A stretch of 21,399 nucleotides of DNA, from positions 1 through 21,399 of the forward strand of contig PITI01000109.1 in the NCBI GenBank assembly GCA_004325065.1, written 5' to 3'. Positions 9,225-18,629 of the stretch are shown piece by piece (within the stretch, counting starts at the first letter, position 1; each line of letters starts with the position of its first letter). The position numbers and the translations under genes were made by a program. The notes below the pieces were generated by a model that saw only the letters and a program-made list of their open reading frames with translations, searched no databases and had not been told where the DNA came from. This stretch comes from Hamiltosporidium magnivora. Taxonomy: Eukaryota > Microsporidia > Dubosqiidae.

Positions 9225-11177
9225 TTAAAAGTTTACTGGAATCGTTGCTCCATCATACAAAATATCTTGATTATATATCCGATCAATCTGTTGTGCAAAA
9301 TATTTTTCTATAGTGATTCTTCTTTTCTTCACTGTTGGTGTAATAAAATCCCTAAATGATTCAAATGTGTTTCTTAATACATAAATCTTTTTAGGTATTT
9401 GGAATTCGAAAAGGATATTTCTCTTTTTCATTTCTTCTCCTTTTTCTCGAATTTCATTATAAATATATTCGGGAGTTATTTCAGGTTTTAAGCAGACGAC
9501 CAAAGCAATTATGTAACTATATGTATTTTTACCGGTTATAAGAATATCATCAATTATCGGTATCTTTAAATTTTTTTCAATAAATTCGGGAGTGATGTAT
9601 TCACCCAGCGAATTCTTAAACATTTCTTTCACTCTTCCAATAATTTGAAAATAACTACCGTAAACGGTTGCGATATCCCCTGTTGCAAACCAGGAATCGG
9701 GGGAAAAGAGTTCAGCATCTAAAGACTCATTTTTAAAATAACCTATTGATATAAAATCTGCTTTAAGTGAAAGTTCTCCACTCTTAAATCCATCGTGATC
9801 ATCTGTCGGTAAAAGTTTGATTTTTGTTCCGGGAAGAGGAACTCCAATTGTTCCTAACCTAGGATTATTTATTGGCGACATAATACAAACACCCGTAGAT
9901 TCGGTTAGACCATACCCTTCAATTATAGGTATACTAAATATAGCCTGTAAAAACATTGATATATCTTTTCTAAGTGGAGCTGATCCACACATAATACTTT
10001 CAATTCTACCACCAAAAATCATTTTTATCTCTCTAAAAATAAAGTAATCATATATTGAATGCTTATAAATTTTTCTTTGTTGGTTATTTATTTTCACATT
10101 TAAACATTTTCTAAATATGTGACGAGTGATTGCATTTTTACTATTCAATTCCTGATTAATTCGATTATAAATTTTTTCTAAAACACGCGGAACTGCAACA
10201 AAAACAGTTGGTTGAACAATTCGAAGAGCAGTATGTAAATCATAATAATCATAATCAATAAAAACAATTTTTGAGTTTGAAATCATTAAATAATAACAAA
10301 TCATATGTTCCATAACATGAGCTAGAGGTAAATAAGACAGATAAATGGTATATTCATGAAATTTATAAATCATATTATCGTTTGTTGCGTAAACGTAGCT
10401 TTCTATGTTTTTTAAAATATTCTTATGTGTTTGTTTCACTCCTTTTGGAAAACCAGAAGTTCCACTTGTATAACAATACATAGCTATATCTTCCAAAGTA
10501 GGGAAGCACCTTGATATATTGATAGGCAGCTCAATCCTTTGTATATCATCGAGATAATCGATTTTTATATTTTTCAATCTAATTTTTTTTGCTAGATCAT
10601 CATCTATCCTATCTAAAAATATTACATGCTCAAGCTTTATCTCGTATAAAGAAAGAATATCATCATAAAATCTTTTTGCCTGGGATTTTGAAATAAAACA
10701 TACTTTCATATCTGTTTCATTCAAAACATGATGAATAGCTTCTCTATTGAACTTGGTATAGATTGGGCAAAATATCTTATTCGATCTATACACGGCTTGT
10801 TCTATCAATAGCCACTCATATCTATTTTCTGAATATATTCCTACGATTCTACTTTCGTAATCTGTTTTTTTAGATAGAAACAATGAAATATCGTTAACCT
10901 TCCAAAACAATACATTTGCAGAATACCAGTTGATCTTTTCGTCAACAATTATTCCAAATACGTTATTTTCATTAAATTTGAATGCTTTTTCGAATAAATG
11001 AACAATACTATCCAATTCTCTAAGTTTCTTCTTGGGATTTATTCTAGATGTATCATATTCATAGTAACCATCTTTAAAAATTATTCGATCATCATGAAAT
11101 TCACATGCTTGTGTTCGACTACTCAATGTTCCATCATGTATCTGAAATAAAAGAATAAAATAAAACAACATATCCAT
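9225..11177 (-). CDS. Long-chain acyl-CoA synthetase with hydrophobic N-terminus, 650 aa
   Basis: Activates long-chain fatty acids to acyl-CoA using ATP and CoA, through an acyl-AMP intermediate; ANL (AMP-binding) superfamily. Motifs in order: ATP P-loop YTSGTSGFPKGVK at residues 236-248, YLPLAHVMEH at 282-291, GGRIESIMCGSAPL at 389-402, EGYGLTESTG at 420-429, DSWFATGDIA at 494-503, hinge GRVKEMFKNSLGEYITPE at 514-531, and the C-terminal Lys segment FITPTVKKRR at 611-620, which fits the catalytic lysine region. Length is usual for the family. Residues 4-13 (LFYFILLFQI) are hydrophobic and could anchor it to the ER or another membrane, as in animal ACSLs; the paralogue at 18625 lacks this. Oddities: Ala replaces the usual basic residue before TGD at 498, and the hinge reads GRVKE rather than the DRKK of animal ACSLs. 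The codons for residues 6-12 end in a T-rich run plus CAG that resembles a 3' splice site; removing a 28-nt GT-AG segment there would break the frame, so I keep the ORF as read. Confidence 0.93.
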   Translation of the reverse strand: MDMLFYFILLFQIHDGTLSSRTQACEFHDDRIIFKDGYYEYDTSRINPKKKLRELDSIVHLFEKAFKFNENNVFGIIVDEKINWYSANVLFWKVNDISLFLSKKTDYESRIVGIYSENRYEWLLIEQAVYRSNKIFCPIYTKFNREAIHHVLNETDMKVCFISKSQAKRFYDDILSLYEIKLEHVIFLDRIDDDLAKKIRLKNIKIDYLDDIQRIELPINISRCFPTLEDIAMYCYTSGTSGFPKGVKQTHKNILKNIESYVYATNDNMIYKFHEYTIYLSYLPLAHVMEHMICYYLMISNSKIVFIDYDYYDLHTALRIVQPTVFVAVPRVLEKIYNRINQELNSKNAITRHIFRKCLNVKINNQQRKIYKHSIYDYFIFREIKMIFGGRIESIMCGSAPLRKDISMFLQAIFSIPIIEGYGLTESTGVCIMSPINNPRLGTIGVPLPGTKIKLLPTDDHDGFKSGELSLKADFISIGYFKNESLDAELFSPDSWFATGDIATVYGSYFQIIGRVKEMFKNSLGEYITPEFIEKNLKIPIIDDILITGKNTYSYIIALVVCLKPEITPEYIYNEIREKGEEMKKRNILFEFQIPKKIYVLRNTFESFRDFITPTVKKRRITIEKYFAQQIDRIYNQDILYDGATIPVNF

Positions 11178-11217
11178 GTCGAAGCGAGTTATAATATATA
11201 TTATTTTTTTTTAATTT

Positions 11218-11250
11218 AATCATTTATGGTAATCATCTCCATAAATGGTT
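11218..11250. repeat. Short perfect hairpin upstream of the first acyl-CoA synthetase
   Basis: CATTTATGG at 11221-11229 is the exact reverse complement of CCATAAATG at 11239-11247, with a 9-nt loop; three more pairs, one of them G-T, extend the stem to 11218-11250. It lies about 40 nt upstream of the start codon on the minus strand, so a role in the promoter or 5' leader is possible but unproven. Confidence 0.4.
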
Positions 11251-11259
11251 AATGTAGTT

Positions 11260-11298
11260 AATTGCTGTCGTATCCATAACTTACTATTTTATTATTAG
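11260..11298 (+). repeat. Left copy of a short inverted/direct repeat
   Basis: AATTGCTGTCGT (11260-11271) recurs exactly at 12130-12141, followed in both by related CATA(A/G)CT and T/A-rich sequence. CGTATCCATAACTTACT (11269-11285) matches the reverse complement of 12190-12206 at 15 of 17 positions. The copies could be terminal repeats of a small decayed DNA element of about 940 bp. Confidence 0.45.
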
Positions 11299-12129
11299 TT
11301 ACTATAGGGTGTTTTATTGCATATTAATCAAAATGAAACACGAAAACATCACAAAAGATATACTTTAAAGCTATTTATATAGTTTCAGATCGTCTCTTAC
11401 TTCCGAAAATTCGTAAAAAAAGATGGGATAAACAGAGCAAAAAATTTAGAATAATTTTTTGGTAAAAAGACGCATTCGTTTAAAATTAATATCAATTAAA
11501 TATTTTGGTGTTCTTTTTTGTACTAACATATTTTTTCCGATTTAAATGTACCAAAAAATAAAAAATAATAGTACGAAGTATATAGTGATTTTTCATGATA
11601 ACTTACTTAAATAACATAAAATAAGATAAAATTAATTCCAAAGCAAAATTAACAGCAAGGATGAATATTTACAAGAAAAAACGAACTCTTTAATGATTCT
11701 AGTTTACATTTCATACTTCGGTGAAATATTTTTGAACACAATAAACTCTTCTATATTTAGTTTGAGGTGAAATAATAATAAACAAGAAGATCAAATATGT
11801 CAAATAACAGCCCAAAACTTGGCAAGATGTCTTCTTTGTAGTTTTGTTTGATAAAAGCTTTTTCCAAAATGACAATATCTTAAAAAAACGCGATTTTGTT
11901 ACAACAAACATTAGGATCTCATTTCATTTTGAAAAAATCCAGCGTTGTATCGAGTCTATAACTGTATTGAATTCATCTCATTACTTTGTACTGGCTCAGT
12001 TCTTACAGACAATGTCCAGTCCTTTATGTTGCAGCAAAATGATTTGAAAAGTTTTTTATCTGCCTAATATGTTTTTCTGCCAATTCTTGAATTTAAAAAA
12101 ATATTTTTTAAGCTTCTATAAATTTTTTA
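11299..12129. other. Interior between the inverted repeats, possible decayed coding DNA
   Basis: Overlapping short frames occur on both strands at about 11711-12047 in DNA richer in G/C than its surroundings. Minus-strand words such as DWTLSVRTEPVQSNEMN (about 11970-12025) look coding-like, but no family is recognised and stops are frequent. Confidence 0.25.
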
Positions 12130-12206
12130 AATTGCTGTCGTGACGCATAGCTCATTTTAATATTATTTTTTTTGCTAAATAATGGATAAAGTGAGTTATG
12201 GATGCG
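12130..12206. repeat. Right copies of the short repeat (one direct, one inverted)
   Basis: 12130-12168 repeats 11260-11298 in the same orientation, with the first 12 nt identical. AGTGAGTTATGGATGCG at 12190-12206 is the inverted partner of 11269-11285 with two mismatches. The nearby CGCATAGCTCA (12144-12154) also pairs loosely with it, so this end may fold on itself. Confidence 0.45.
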
Positions 12207-12344
12207 AAAATTATTGTCGTACGCTATACTTTTCTCTTTGGATTCTCACATAAAAATGACTGTATGTGTATATCCGTGCATGTGTGTGTTTAACGAGGGT
12301 AAACTAAAGGTGTTAATATTTATATAAGGGCGATTTTTAAAAAT

Positions 12345-12400
12345 TGAGGTATGCTTTTCAATATAAGAGGTATGCTTTCAATAAAAAAGGTATATTTAGA
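12345..12400 (+). repeat. Short tandem repeat, about 20-21 bp unit
   Basis: Unit 1 GAGGTATGCTTTTCAATATAA (12345-12365 without its last base is 20 nt), unit 2 GAGGTATGCTTTCAATAAAA (12366-12385), then a partial third unit AAGGTATATTTAGAA (12386-12400). It sits in a G-rich, purine-skewed patch (about 12290-12570) that is unlike the flanks. No function evident. Confidence 0.6.
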
Positions 12401-12639
12401 AGAGGATTATTGTGGATTTTATTGAAAGATTTATTGATAGTGAGTGAATTCAAATGGTCTTAATATATTGCGTAGTAGTTCAGTGGAGTTAATAAGAATT
12501 TGATAATTCAAGGGTTGGGTATTAAAGTTAGATTTTGATTAAAAGTTGTTAATATAGGGTGTATAGGTTGCGAATTAATATCTTAGAAAAAATCAAAGAG
12601 GTTGTTGTCTCTTTTCTTTAATTTTTTAAAACTACATAA

Positions 12640-13199
12640 ATGATTTTATATAATGGTCGTAAGACTCATTTTGTCAACAAATTTCAATTAAATTCTATAA
12701 CCAGAGAAACACTGATATGGAATTCTACTAAAATTGCCGGAATCGTAAATTTTTTAAAACATCTAAACGTAATCTATGCTACGAATGTAAGATGAAGATC
12801 AAAGCATTCTAGAAGCCTATGTCCCTACAATTTAAGATCTGATAAGAAATGTAAGGTCTTTTAGTGAGTGTCTACGTATACCATATGAAGATTTTCGTCA
12901 AACTATTCTAGCGATCTCTTCTCCAAAACCGACTCATATACTAAAAAGCATAATTATATATATCCTTTTTGAGTAAATGAATAAAAATTGACTTTGAAAA
13001 CCAAATACGTGTTCAACAACAAAACGATTGATATGCCAAACGTTTCGAAGACGATTGCTCGATATTTAAAATTGGAGGATAGAAATAAATTGCATTTATA
13101 CAATGTATCAAATCCCCAGCAAGCATTTGTAAGATTACATTTACAAAAGACGAATTTTCTTTTCCTAAATATCACTATAAGTCACAAAAATTATCGTTA
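12640..13199 (+). pseudogene. Possible decayed coding region, family unknown
   Basis: DNA here is less AT-rich than its flanks and gives several long open stretches on the + strand in shifting frames: NGRKTHFVNKFQLNSITRE (about 12650-12710); RNLCYECKMKIKAF (about 12766-12810), with a C-x-x-C-x-x-K arrangement; VRSFSECLRIPYEDFRQTI (about 12851-12910); and a 70-codon stretch at 12988-13200 containing PNVSKTIARYLKLEDRNKL that has no ATG until residue 16. The pattern suggests an old transposase-like or zinc-finger ORF broken by frameshifts. I do not recognise the family, and a FLYWCH/MULE-type origin is only a guess. Confidence 0.3.
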
Positions 13200-13200
13200 G

Positions 13201-14277
13201 ATGAAAGCACTTGTTATTTTAACCGCTACCAGCAACGTGTGAGTTCCAGAAATTAAAAACTATAAAGTTAATATCAGGCGAAGCAACAACATATAATTTC
13301 GACAATATCATGCTGAATAAGACGGAATAAACAATTAAACAACGAAATTATATAATTCAATGTTTAAAAGATATTATAGCGGAAATTTTAATAATGCAAA
13401 TTAGATATCTATCATTCTTCTCTTGAATGTAATTACGCTACCACATTGTAACAGCACGAGACTTTTAGCAAAATATTGTATGAAAAATGTCATAAAAGCC
13501 ACAATTTTAATTTAAAATATAAAGGTAGATTTGCGATTTGCATATATTTTATGGTTCTAACAAATATGCAAGTTTAAAGTTTACAGTTTTTTCCCACTCA
13601 CCTTTGCAAGGACAAAAAAAGCACATCATTAAAAGCTACGTGTTTTTAGCGTATATTTGGTTAAAGTGTGCCTTCCTCATGTATAACTGTATATGGCTAT
13701 TTCTTGCGTAGTTATTTCTTCCGTTTTTTCGTATATAAACCAGACAAAAAAACAAAAATTTAACCTACAAAAGCCTGAATAAATAAATAAAATAATAATC
13801 GCATTGATGAACTTAATATGTTGTATTAATATTATTATCGCTGAATTTCCTTTCATTTATAGCCGTAGCAACGCGAGAAGGGTAAGCTAGTTCACTATAA
13901 AGTTTAATATTAGTTTAAAATTATACAAAAAAAGCCAGGAATATCAACAATTAAAATATCAGATAATAATAAATAAAACGTATTTTTTCTTATTGCTTTT
14001 CTTTTACCATTGATGAAGGGAGTATAACAACATAAAAAACTTTCTCCTAGGCGATTAAGCGATAAAATAAATGTATCAAATATCGTTGTTTGGATTTTTA
14101 ATCGAATAACACTATAATGAATTTTGGTTATTTAATGGTATTTGTATGAGGAAGAGAGTTCTAAGAAATCACAAAAATTTTTCAATAAATATATTTTATA
14201 GTTTTTTATCTAACTAGATTTAAGATCAAAGTTTGAGTTGATAGTTATTTTGATATAAAAGCATGGAAACATCTTTT
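13201..14277. other. Intergenic DNA, nothing assignable
   Basis: Mixed composition, no supported gene, RNA or repeat. The segment at 13590-13780 is richer in T/C and could be further relic sequence. No telomeric repeats. Confidence 0.4.
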
Positions 14278-14700
14278 TCTCACTCGGGTTGAAGACTTGG
14301 CGCGTGCGAGATATAAAAAATTAACCCTTTAAACTCAGAAGCAATCTACGATGACGATATACCAGTTGGTATGAAATTGCTTATCTATTTGAACCCATGT
14401 AAGTCGCTGAGATCTATCTAAACTAGATATATATTACATTCAGCCATGTAGAGTAACTGGGACTGCTGCATAGTATTAAAGAAGCCATAGAGGTGACTTT
14501 GAACTTTGATCACCCTCTATTAACGGACATTAACAAACTCTAAGAAATCGCCAGCCTAAAAATTAGGTTCTACACACCTATTAAATGAAATGCTTTGTGA
14601 TGTAGGTATTGCACCGGTACCGATAGTGTTTGGGTGGCAGTTATTTTGTTAAGCCCGGAACTTTCTGAATGTCATGAAAACAAAAAATAACACTTGCCAC
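14278..14700 (+). repeat. Block B: decayed coding repeat, second copy of block A
   Basis: The first ~210 bp match block A (minus strand, 4515-4300) with shared runs such as GAAGACT, GCGC, GAGATA, TTGGTATG and TGTAGAGTAA at conserved spacing. The + strand reads RLGACEI at about 14296-14312, NSEAIYDDDIPVGMKLLIYL (about 14332-14391), KSLRSI, then CRVTG (about 14446-14460), EAIEVTLNFDHPLLTDINKL (14481-14540) and, in another frame, DVGIAPVPIVFGWQLFC (14599-14649). Stops and frameshifts interrupt it. Together with block A this suggests one former ORF containing ACEIQKK, a DIPVGM region, a SLRDIETR-like region and CRV(S/T)G. The text resembles retroelement ORFs that I associate with microsporidia, but the assignment is tentative. 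Confidence 0.6.
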
Positions 14701-15489
14701 TATTTTTAACAGATGTGATATTTTTTAAATAAAGTTTGAGTTGTGATCGAAATAAAAATGAATATTTTGCCAATGTTTGTAATATTTAAAATGATTGCGA
14801 GGATCCGTGATTTAACCATATAAGAGATTTTGTACCTTTCATTTTTTAAATTTACATATAATATAAAATTCATCGAATCATGAGCGCAATTAAAATTTTC
14901 ATTTAGAATAGAATAAAGTAACTAAAAATCATAATGTTAAAAATAAAACTGAAGGTAAGAAACAGCAAAGAATAAACTGAATTCATTTGATTGTTAATCA
15001 TACCGGAGAAATATTCATTTATTTTCAAACTTTATAGTTTGAAACGTTTTAGTTCGTAATATACGCATGAATTTCACATTACTTAATTTTTATTTTTAAC
15101 AGATTTTTAAAATTTTTTAAAACTGACGGAAATTTCAGTTTGGGCGTATAATTGATGCAAAATAGAAAAATGTGCTAAAATATGTATTATTAATTTTATT
15201 CGAACAAATATAATATGTATAAATATTACATGACCAATATATTTATAACTCATATATTTTTTTTGGCCTCAAACTCAGCTTCTGTTTCTGGTACCTACTA
15301 ATGATTATTATTTTTAAAGCAGGTATTTTATTTGTTATAAAATACGGATATCGCAAGAAAAATGAACGCAAAATTAAGAAACTTTTGTCTTATAGAATTT
15401 TGCGAGTTGCTTTTAGATATCAGCAAATATATATTTTTTTAATATTTTACTAGTAATAATATTTTCTTTAACTAACTACTTCTCGGTAC
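14701..15489. other. AT-rich DNA between block B and the LINE relic
   Basis: No coding relic or RNA gene recognised. It includes the sequence just past the 3' end of the minus-strand LINE relic, with no clear poly(A) tail or target-site duplication visible. Confidence 0.4.
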
Positions 15490-17560
15490 TACAGCCTTTT
15501 GAAAGATTGCTTCTCTCTAAAAAAACCTCCTCTTTCTTCTCTATTGTGTCTATACATTTCATTTGTCGTTAATTGGGTTTTCATATAGTCTTTCCCACCA
15601 CATTTCTTCTCTATTTTTCATGAAGAACCTTTTTTCTCTTTCTTACAGGTACAGATCACAATTTAATCAAACAGTATTTTCCGTAAACAGTTATTCTACG
15701 TGGCCTAGTCCTCATGGTCTTCTGCCTTCATAATAATTCACAAATTATTCCTTCATATATATTATATGTTTCTAGATTCGTTCTAATTCGTCGTTCACTC
15801 GTTACTAACAAATATTGAACCGTATGTTGCCCTTCGTGGTTTTTTGCCATATTTCCAGCTGAGCCTCCTCTTTTTTTGTCTTAACCCTCTTTCCGAATCA
15901 TACAATACCGTACCTTGATATTTCAAATATACTCGTCTCTTCGTATTAGTATTCATCAGATAATACTTCAGTAAGCGCTCTAGAGCAACATCAGTCTTGT
16001 TTCATGTTTTTATTTTGTCTTAAATATCAAGAGCCTTTTTATCTTCGTTTAAAAGGGATTCTAATATTCTAAGCTTGCTACTCTTTCAAAAATAAATAAA
16101 TGTATAAAGCATTTCTCGTAATCCTCAAAGTTATATATTACCATATGTTTCGTATTAGATTCTTTTATCTTCGCTTTAGCCTTTCCTGGTTTCGCTGACA
16201 ATGACCTTAACAAATTGTTTATATTATGCCTTATTTTTATGATGGTCATATCATCTGAATTCGCTGCTTTTTGTTTTGATTTCGTTAAACTTAGTACCTC
16301 CAGTAATTTTTGTAAGGTTACGGATTATTCTCTCAAGTATTAGATCAAATTATACGCAATATAACGTATCACGTTGTTTTAGTCGCATATTAATGTTGAA
16401 ATATTAGATCTACCATATCTTTATAGCACTTATTATGTCTCATTAGTGTAATTTATTCAAAGATCAATTTTCATAGGATGACTAAAATTTTTGAATTTTA
16501 TACAACATTACTTAATAAATGCTGTCATATGTTTGAGAGAATCACAAAAAATGATGTGTAAAAAAAATTTTCATGGCACTTCTGATGCATTATTCTTATA
16601 GCGAAGATATGATCAGGTTCTTCTGAATCTACATTTGTAATTCCAAGAGCGCTTTCTGAATATGGTTCTAATCTCGTTTAAATTATTTGTGTGAGAATTT
16701 TTTTTCCCATATTCACAAGAGAGATTCATTTGTAGTCAGAATACTGTATTTTTAATTAATTTTTATGAATAGAGAGTGCCAGTCTGACATTCCATTCACT
16801 GGGTATTTCTCACTAGACCCATATCCCTTAGATTGAGTCATAAAAGTTTTTCTAAAAAAGCTTTCCTCCATATAATACGAGCTAAGTTGTTAATTTGCCG
16901 TCACAAGAAGCGCTATTTTTCCCGATAATAATTATACTAATTGTTCTATCTGCCTGTGATGGCTCTAGAACGGTTGTTTTCTCGTCACAAAGGATCATGG
17001 ATTCTCCAATAACTTTTTTTCCTACTTATTTTCTTGCTTAAATCTAATTTGGAAATTAATATGCGCGTTTAAATAACTACTCCATTTAATATACACATTT
17101 TTGGTCACTTAAGCAACCCTTCATTGTATTTTTATCACCAAATTTCGGAACTAAAAACTCTTCTCTCTTGCTGTAGCATTTCAACATATAAAGAGCCATT
17201 TTTTCAGCTTTCTTTCATTTATCGAATCAAATATGCATATTTTGCTCGTTTTTTTCTTAAAGATGTCAAGCCTTGGATTTTCCTCAGCTATCGTCTTAAA
17301 TGGTTTTTTTAGGATTTCTATTCTAATCTTGCCAAATTTTGATATTCGATTGGTTTCTGCGCATTCTGATTAGACCAGGTGTCTTGTTTCTCGTATTTCT
17401 TATCTATCAGTAGCAAGTATGTTGCTCTTTTAATTTTTTTCAATTGAAATCTAACGTTTATCTACTCATCTGATAATTCACATGTATACTCGCCCAAGTA
17501 TTTGTCTATTATATTCGTAAGTTTCGCCCTGATGTAAATTTCATGTAATCTATTGCAATC
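15490..17560 (-). mobile_element. Decayed LINE (non-LTR retrotransposon) with readable reverse transcriptase
   Basis: Minus-strand translation, allowing stops and a few frameshifts, follows the standard order of a LINE ORF. From 17560 down: an endonuclease-linker region with long open stretches (for example KFGKIRIEILKKPFKTIAEE); SASCDGKLTT then LVLYGGKLF (about 16860-16910), matching the KAPGxDxIxxExL and GG block; IWV then EIPSEWNVRLALSIHKN (16759-16809), the IPxxW...PIxKKGD block; ISLVNMGKKILTQI then TRLEPYSESALGI; EPDHIFAIRIMHQKCHE; the palm motif NSDDMTII at 16241-16261, with both catalytic Asp codons at 16250-16255; KIKESNTKHMVI; SLLNEDKKALDI (about 16020-16060); NTKRRVYLKYQGTVLYDSER (about 15890-15955); and GLGHVE (15693-15710). 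More than ten stops make it dead. No N-terminal endonuclease is seen beyond 17560, as expected for 5' truncation. The wording is like arthropod RTE/Jockey-type endonuclease-reverse transcriptases. Confidence 0.85.
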
Positions 17561-18623
17561 GTTGTTTTACAATCTGTTCTTTGGACAAATATTTATTTAA
17601 TAGTATAAATTTTTGCGCTTGTAATAATGTTCAAACGTTTGACTTCTGAGGAAAATCTATATGTTAAGTTTAATGAAGTAAAAACCTGCCATTAAACCAG
17701 GTGTTTATATTTCAAAATCTTTGTGTCTTTAATACTAAGTCTATAGTTTTTTAATTTTTATTGAAATTTGTTTTTTTTTAAAAGTGCTTAAATAAATAAA
17801 TATTTTCAAATCGAAAAGTAACACTTTATTATAAAACATTTGGAATTATACATTTGAAGTGATACAAATATTTTTAAAATTCAAGTAAGTGAAATCATAA
17901 GTTTTATTATATACGACATAATTTTTGTATTTTATACTATTAATACACAATTTTAAAATGCTTTCTTAGTGTTTATAGGAACTATCTATATAATCTAGCT
18001 TCAAAACCCATGTATTCTATCCCAAAATCAACGAACATAGAATGAGTTTATTTGCTACTCTTTATTGTAAAAAAAAATCAAAACTTTCCAGTTAAAAATT
18101 TGCAATTATTTTTTATGGAATCTTTAATATAATCTAGAAAAAAGAAGTTATTATGGGCTTCGTTTTTAGTTTAATGCTGGTATTCATTTTTCTAATAAAA
18201 TCTTTGGCTAAAAATTTCATAAAATTTATTAAATTCATCATGCTATAGTTTCTTCTATTTTCAATCATGATTCATTCAAACGTGATAAATAAAAATATGC
18301 CACATCTTTTATTAATTTTTTCACCAAAACAAATTTTTTATAATTTTCTATTTTATGTACACAGAAGATCTAAAAAAATTATAACGCTTTCAAATTAATA
18401 AATATCATTTAATCATTTTAATATAACTTTATTTAGCAATATTAACTTTAAAATACAATTTTTTTTTCGACCTAGATGTTTGTTTCATAGATCTTTTTTT
18501 GAAAAAATTGGATTTTTTTAAACAGCTTTCATAGCAAGATTAATTTATAACTCTAAAATTATATAATAGAATGAATAATTAATGTGAAAATGATATGGAA
18601 ATTATAAACAATTCAATTAAAAC
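17561..18623. other. AT-rich intergenic region
   Basis: Plain A/T-rich DNA with stops in all frames. It contains the region downstream of the second acyl-CoA synthetase. I found no endonuclease domain that would extend the LINE relic, so the relic probably ends near 17560. Confidence 0.45.
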
Positions 18624-18629
18624 TTTATT
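18624..18629 (-). terminator. AATAAA overlapping the stop codon of the second acyl-CoA synthetase
   Basis: On the minus strand the TAA stop (18625-18627) lies inside AATAAA. Overlap of stop codon and polyadenylation signal has been reported for compact microsporidian genes. Here it occurs although more than 1 kb of empty DNA follows. Confidence 0.45.

Noticed and set aside
11711..12047. Overlapping 66- and 67-codon frames on opposite strands
   Set aside because: Neither resembles a known protein and both are short; noted only as a possible relic within the inverted repeats.
12988..13200. 70-codon + frame as an intact small gene
   Set aside because: No ATG near its beginning and upstream coding-like text lies in other frames; treated as part of a relic.
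16061..16249. 62-codon minus frame starting with ATG as a small gene
   Set aside because: It is the segment directly after the SDD box of the LINE relic, not a separate gene.
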